Positions 60,840 through 64,000 of a stretch of DNA of 64,000 bases are shown here, piece after piece; positions within the stretch are counted from its first letter, which is position 1; each line of letters opens with the position of its first letter. The position numbers were made by a program, and so were the translations under genes. The notes beneath the pieces were generated by a model that worked only from the letters and a program-made list of their open reading frames with translations, was not told the origin of the DNA and searched no databases. Origin of the DNA: Acidithiobacillus caldus ATCC 51756 (lineage in GTDB: Bacteria > Pseudomonadota > Gammaproteobacteria > Acidithiobacillales > Acidithiobacillaceae); assembly GCF_000175575.2 (NCBI RefSeq), contig NZ_CP005986.1, positions 1,061,549-1,125,548 of the forward strand, given 5' to 3'.

Positions 60840-62440
60840 GGGTGAGTGTGCGGCGTTATCGAGGCATCCTGCGCACCCTGCCGGTGTGGCTGATCATCCT
60901 GATCTTTTTTGTTTACCCTCTGGGGCGATTCCTGCTTTTGCCCTGGTTTCCCCATTGGGCGCCCGAGAGCCTCGGGGCGGCCTCCTGGCCCAGCGATGGC
61001 TGGGCGGCTTTGCGCAACTCCGTGGTGCTGGCCATTGCCGCCGCCGGCTTGGCCGCGGCCTTGGGTACTTTCTGGGCCTGGGCCATGGAGCGGCGGCGCA
61101 GTGCCTGGCATCCTTGGTCCGAGGCGGTGCTCTGGCTCATTTTTCTGATGCCCAGCTATCTCCTTACCACGGGCTGGGAGATCCTGTTCGCTGCGCCGAT
61201 TCTTCGCCACGGCTTCTTGCACGACGGGTTCTATAGCCCTGTGGGTATCATCGTCCTGCTCGCCGCCAAGGCGCTGCCCTTTGCCATCTTCGTGGTGCGC
61301 CCGCTCTGGGCTGCCCTGGGCCACGAACTGACGGAAGCCATGCGCATCTTTGCCGTTCGTCCGGGTCGGGCGGTGCGGGTATTTCTGCGCTTGGCCATAC
61401 CCGTTGCCTCCGCCGCCACCGTGGTGTCCTTCATCGAGAGTGTCCAGGAATTCGGCATTCCGGCAACCCTCGGGGCACACCTGCATCTGCCGATCCTGAC
61501 CTATTCCATCTACGCGGCCCTGAGTACCTCGCCCCTGAATTTCGTGGGTGCGTCGCGGCTTGCCTTGCTCCTGGTGGTTCTCGCATTTTCTGGGGCGCTG
61601 GTGCAGATCGCGCTGCAAAGGCGCTTTGGCGCGGTGCTCGTGCATGCACAGGTCCGGCATCGGCTTCCCGCGCGGCCGAAACGATCCGAGGCCCTGGTGA
61701 TTGCCGCGATGAATCTGGTGGTGGGTGTACTGGTCCTCGTCCTGCCCATGTTGGCCATCGTCCGCTCCGCTTTTCAGGGCGGCGTGTCGGCATTGCGTAT
61801 GGCCGACTGGGACCCGGTCCTGCACTCCCTGGGCTTTGCCCTCCTGGCAGCATCCCTGGCCATCCTGCTGGCCTGGCTGTTTGCACGCAGCCTGGTCTCC
61901 GGCGGCGTCGGTGGACGGGCCATGGACGTGTTTTCCATGGGGAACATGGCCGTACCCGGACTGGTACTGGGGGCGGCCTACATCATGGCCTTCAACCTGC
62001 CCGGCTTCTCCCTCTACGGCGGCAGTCTCCTGCTGATTCTGGCCTATACGGCGGCTACCGCGCCCATGCTCACCCGCCTTTTGCAGGCGCCCATGGCCCA
62101 GCTGGATCGGTCGCTGGGGGATGCCGCTCGCATCCACGGGGTATCGGCCTGGGTCCGCTGGCTGGACATCGATGCGGCCCTGTTGTCGCGGCCGCTGGTG
62201 CGCGGCTGGCTTCTGGCCTTTGGCACGGTGATGTTTGAGCTGCCGGTATCGGAACTCCTTTACCCGGCGGGCAAGACGCCCTTGGGGGTTGCGGTACTCG
62301 CCCTGAACAACGGTGAGCATTTTGCGGCGGCGGCGCGCCTTGCCCTGGGCGGTTTGGCGAGCGTGGCTCTGGTTACGGTGGTGGTGCTGGTGCTGCTGCG
62401 TTTTGCACTCCCCGATTACCGGATGGCTGTGACACAATAG
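60836..62440 (+). CDS. ABC transporter permease with two fused permease domains
   Basis: A 534-residue protein with about 12 membrane segments made of two tandem permease domains. Each carries an EAA-type loop: LTEAMRIFAVRPGRAVRVFLRLAIP (about residue 170) and LGDAARIHGVSAWVRWLDID (about 430). Fused permeases are typical of ferric iron (FbpB/SfuB), thiamine and 2-aminoethylphosphonate importers. It is coupled to the binding-protein gene; the ATPase follows after 12 bp. Confidence 0.9.
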   Translation: MRVSVRRYRGILRTLPVWLIILIFFVYPLGRFLLLPWFPHWAPESLGAASWPSDGWAALRNSVVLAIAAAGLAAALGTFWAWAMERRRSAWHPWSEAVLWLIFLMPSYLLTTGWEILFAAPILRHGFLHDGFYSPVGIIVLLAAKALPFAIFVVRPLWAALGHELTEAMRIFAVRPGRAVRVFLRLAIPVASAATVVSFIESVQEFGIPATLGAHLHLPILTYSIYAALSTSPLNFVGASRLALLLVVLAFSGALVQIALQRRFGAVLVHAQVRHRLPARPKRSEALVIAAMNLVVGVLVLVLPMLAIVRSAFQGGVSALRMADWDPVLHSLGFALLAASLAILLAWLFARSLVSGGVGGRAMDVFSMGNMAVPGLVLGAAYIMAFNLPGFSLYGGSLLLILAYTAATAPMLTRLLQAPMAQLDRSLGDAARIHGVSAWVRWLDIDAALLSRPLVRGWLLAFGTVMFELPVSELLYPAGKTPLGVAVLALNNGEHFAAAARLALGGLASVALVTVVVLVLLRFALPDYRMAVTQ

Positions 62441-62452
62441 GAGGCGAGCGGT

Positions 62453-63556
62453 ATGGCGACGGCAAGGGAGTGGGTGCCAGCGGTGGGTGCGGCGCATGCA
62501 GGAGAAGCCAGCGACGGTGCGGCGGCGCTTCTGGAAGTGCAGGCCTTGCATCTGCGCTTGGGGCGAAAGACGATTCTGCGCGGGATCGATCTCCGCTTGA
62601 ATCCGGGCGAGGTCGTGCTACTCATCGGTCCCTCGGGCTCGGGCAAGAGCAGCCTGCTGCGCGCCATTGCCGGGCTCGAACCCCTGGAAAAAGGCCGTAT
62701 TCGGCTTCAGGGAGACCTGTTGGACGATGGCCGCGGTACGGCGCTCAGCCCCGAGCAGCGACGGATGGCCATGGTTTTCCAGGAGCACGCCCTGTGGCCG
62801 CATCTGACGGTGGAAGAGAATGTCCAGTTGGTCATTCCCGGGCGTAGCGGGCGCGAGAAGACGCGCGCGTTGCTCGAGCGTATGGGCATCGCCCAGCTCG
62901 CCAAGCGCCGACCCCACGAGATTTCCGGTGGGCAGCGCCAGCGGGTGGGGCTCGCGCGGGCCCTGGCCGTGGCTCCCAGCCTCATGCTCATGGACGAGCC
63001 GCTGTCCAGCCTCGATGTGGAGTTGCGCGAACAATTGCGTTTGGAGATTCGGCGCTGGCTGCGGGAGTTGGGTATCGGTGCCTTGATCGTCAGCCACGAT
63101 CCCGACGACCTCTGGCGTCTGGCGGATCGGGTCGTGGTCCTCGCCGATGGCCGTGTCGTCCAGGACGGTTCGCCCCAGAACCTCTACGATCACCCGCAAC
63201 TGCCCTGGATCGCACGCTTCACCGGCGCCCAAGGGCCTTTCCCGGCGCGCTGGGAGGATGGCATGCTGGACTTCGCTGGACAGGGGCTGAAACACCCGGG
63301 CTTTGGTGGCGCCTCTGGCTCGGGTTGGCTCTTCATCCGACCTGAGCGTGTGGAGATCCGGGGCGAGGCCCAGCGGGGGCTTGCGGCTGTGCTGCGCCAT
63401 TGTGCCTTTGAGCGCGGCCACTATCGCAGCTACTGGGAGCTCCCGGGTTTGTCCGATACTTTGGTCGCCCTATCCAGCAGTGCGCCGCCGGCGCACGCGC
63501 GCCTGTGGGTCGACCCACAACAGCTTTTCTTTTTTCCACGATCTTCACAGGAGTGA
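62453..63556 (+). CDS. ABC transporter ATP-binding protein
   Basis: A 367-residue ATPase with Walker A GPSGSGKSS, Q-loop MVFQEHALWPHLTVEEN, signature ISGGQRQRVGLARALAV, Walker B LMLMDEPLSSLD and switch His in IVSHDPDDLW. A C-terminal extension of about 120 residues resembles a TOBE-type regulatory domain (FIRPERVEIR). It drives the upstream permease. AGGAGG precedes ATG 62453. Substrate of the transporter is unresolved between iron-type and phosphonate-type ligands. Confidence 0.92.
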   Translation: MATAREWVPAVGAAHAGEASDGAAALLEVQALHLRLGRKTILRGIDLRLNPGEVVLLIGPSGSGKSSLLRAIAGLEPLEKGRIRLQGDLLDDGRGTALSPEQRRMAMVFQEHALWPHLTVEENVQLVIPGRSGREKTRALLERMGIAQLAKRRPHEISGGQRQRVGLARALAVAPSLMLMDEPLSSLDVELREQLRLEIRRWLRELGIGALIVSHDPDDLWRLADRVVVLADGRVVQDGSPQNLYDHPQLPWIARFTGAQGPFPARWEDGMLDFAGQGLKHPGFGGASGSGWLFIRPERVEIRGEAQRGLAAVLRHCAFERGHYRSYWELPGLSDTLVALSSSAPPAHARLWVDPQQLFFFPRSSQE

Positions 63557-63559
63557 ATT

Positions 63560-64000
63560 ATGTCGCCCTGGCAAATCGTTACGGCCACTGGTCTTGCTGC
63601 CATTGTCGAATGGGTCGAGGCCTTCACCATCGTCCTCGCCGTCGCCCTGACCATTGGCTGGCCACGGGCGCTGGGGGCGAGCATCGCCGCCATCCTGACC
63701 CTCGTGGCCATGACCGTGGCCGGCGGCAGCCTCTTGCTGGCGGGCATCGATGTCCTCTGGCTGCAGGCGGTGGTGGGCATCTTCCTGCTCTTTTTTGGTA
63801 GTCGCTGGTTGGCCAAGGCCATTGCCCGCGCCTCCGGGCGGGTGCCCCTGCACGATGAGGAGAAGGCCTTCGCCAAGACCCAGGATCGGCTACGCGGCGA
63901 TGTTTCGGCGGCTTGGCTCGTAGCCTACAAGGGCGTATTGCTGGAGGGGCTCGAGGTATGGCTCATCGTCATCGCCCTGGGAGCGCAGACCCACACCATG
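63560..64000 (+). CDS. FTR1-like / COG4280-type membrane protein (partial)
   Basis: Open from ATG 63560 (AGGAG six bases upstream) to the window end, 147 codons with no stop. Hydrophobic segments alternate with acidic motifs: IVEWVEAFTIVLAVALTIG in the first helix, and VLLEGLEVWLIVIALGA later. The E-G-L-E element resembles the REGLE motif of FTR1 iron permeases. This favours a metal, perhaps iron, for the adjacent transporter. The family call is by motif only, and the C-terminal part lies outside the window. Confidence 0.65.
   Translation, partial: MSPWQIVTATGLAAIVEWVEAFTIVLAVALTIGWPRALGASIAAILTLVAMTVAGGSLLLAGIDVLWLQAVVGIFLLFFGSRWLAKAIARASGRVPLHDEEKAFAKTQDRLRGDVSAAWLVAYKGVLLEGLEVWLIVIALGAQTHTM

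Noticed and set aside
60689-62551. 620-codon minus-strand frame opposite the ABC permease
   Set aside because: Gln/His/Arg/Gly-rich composition typical of an antisense shadow; the plus strand encodes a clear 12-helix permease.

Overview
The window is a high-GC bacterial chromosome segment with dense, often translationally coupled genes (GTGA, ATGA and similar overlaps) and frequent GTG/TTG starts. Gene content (mutL-miaA, ilvA, succinylase-type dap genes, ubiG, mltB/rlpA/nlpC, PBP1C with alpha-2-macroglobulin, pyruvate dehydrogenase E1/E2, ppsA, group 3 truncated globin, TauE exporter) fits a gamma-proteobacterium-like autotroph. Acidithiobacillus or a relative is my best guess, but it rests on overall impression and not on a marker gene.

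Layout. 1-10 kb: end of mutL, miaA, a secreted Tyr/Pro/Gly-rich repeat protein, a V4R-like protein, small stress and envelope genes, a DUF3311/sodium-solute symporter pair, a truncated hemoglobin, then the coupled operon BFD-like / YheT hydrolase / ModE-like regulator / ilvA on the minus strand. 10-19 kb: a 2005-residue alpha-2-macroglobulin with an intact CTEQ thioester motif, followed by pbpC. 19-28 kb (minus): AhpD-like, pdhA, pdhB, E2, ackA, then gpmI and ppsA, a carbon node around pyruvate, PEP and acetyl-CoA. 28-39 kb: sulfotransferase, rlpA, dapE, dapD, dapC, an EamA transporter, gph, ubiG, mtaD, mltB, an NlpC/P60 lipoprotein and a TauE/SafE exporter. 39.8-41.95 kb: a pirin gene cut near its 3' end by a 1261-bp IS5-type element with a CTAA target duplication.

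The most interesting part is 41.9-64 kb, which reads as a phosphate-starvation island. Five promoters carry direct 11-bp-phased repeats of TGTCAT-like hexamers (Pho-box pattern). In every one the last hexamer starts exactly 16 bp before the start of a -10-like hexamer. They lie upstream of a PPK2 polyphosphate kinase, a TonB-dependent receptor followed by a very large secreted propeller/phosphatase protein, an MFS phosphate-symporter-like gene, an unusual response-regulator-like protein without the phospho-acceptor Asp, and an exbB-exbD-receptor-tonB-ABC transporter run. Between these promoters lie sqdB (UDP-sulfoquinovose synthase) and a metallophosphoesterase/GT4 glycosyltransferase pair resembling the phosphate-starvation PlcP/Agt lipid-remodelling pair. 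Together this suggests capture of organic phosphorus through a dedicated TonB system, polyphosphate handling, and replacement of phospholipids by sulfo- and glycolipids.

Two lesions are visible in this island. An IS1595-type element with an 8-bp target duplication sits inside the MFS gene's Pho box, and the tonB gene has an apparent one-base deletion near its 3' end. The window ends inside an FTR1-like membrane protein gene.
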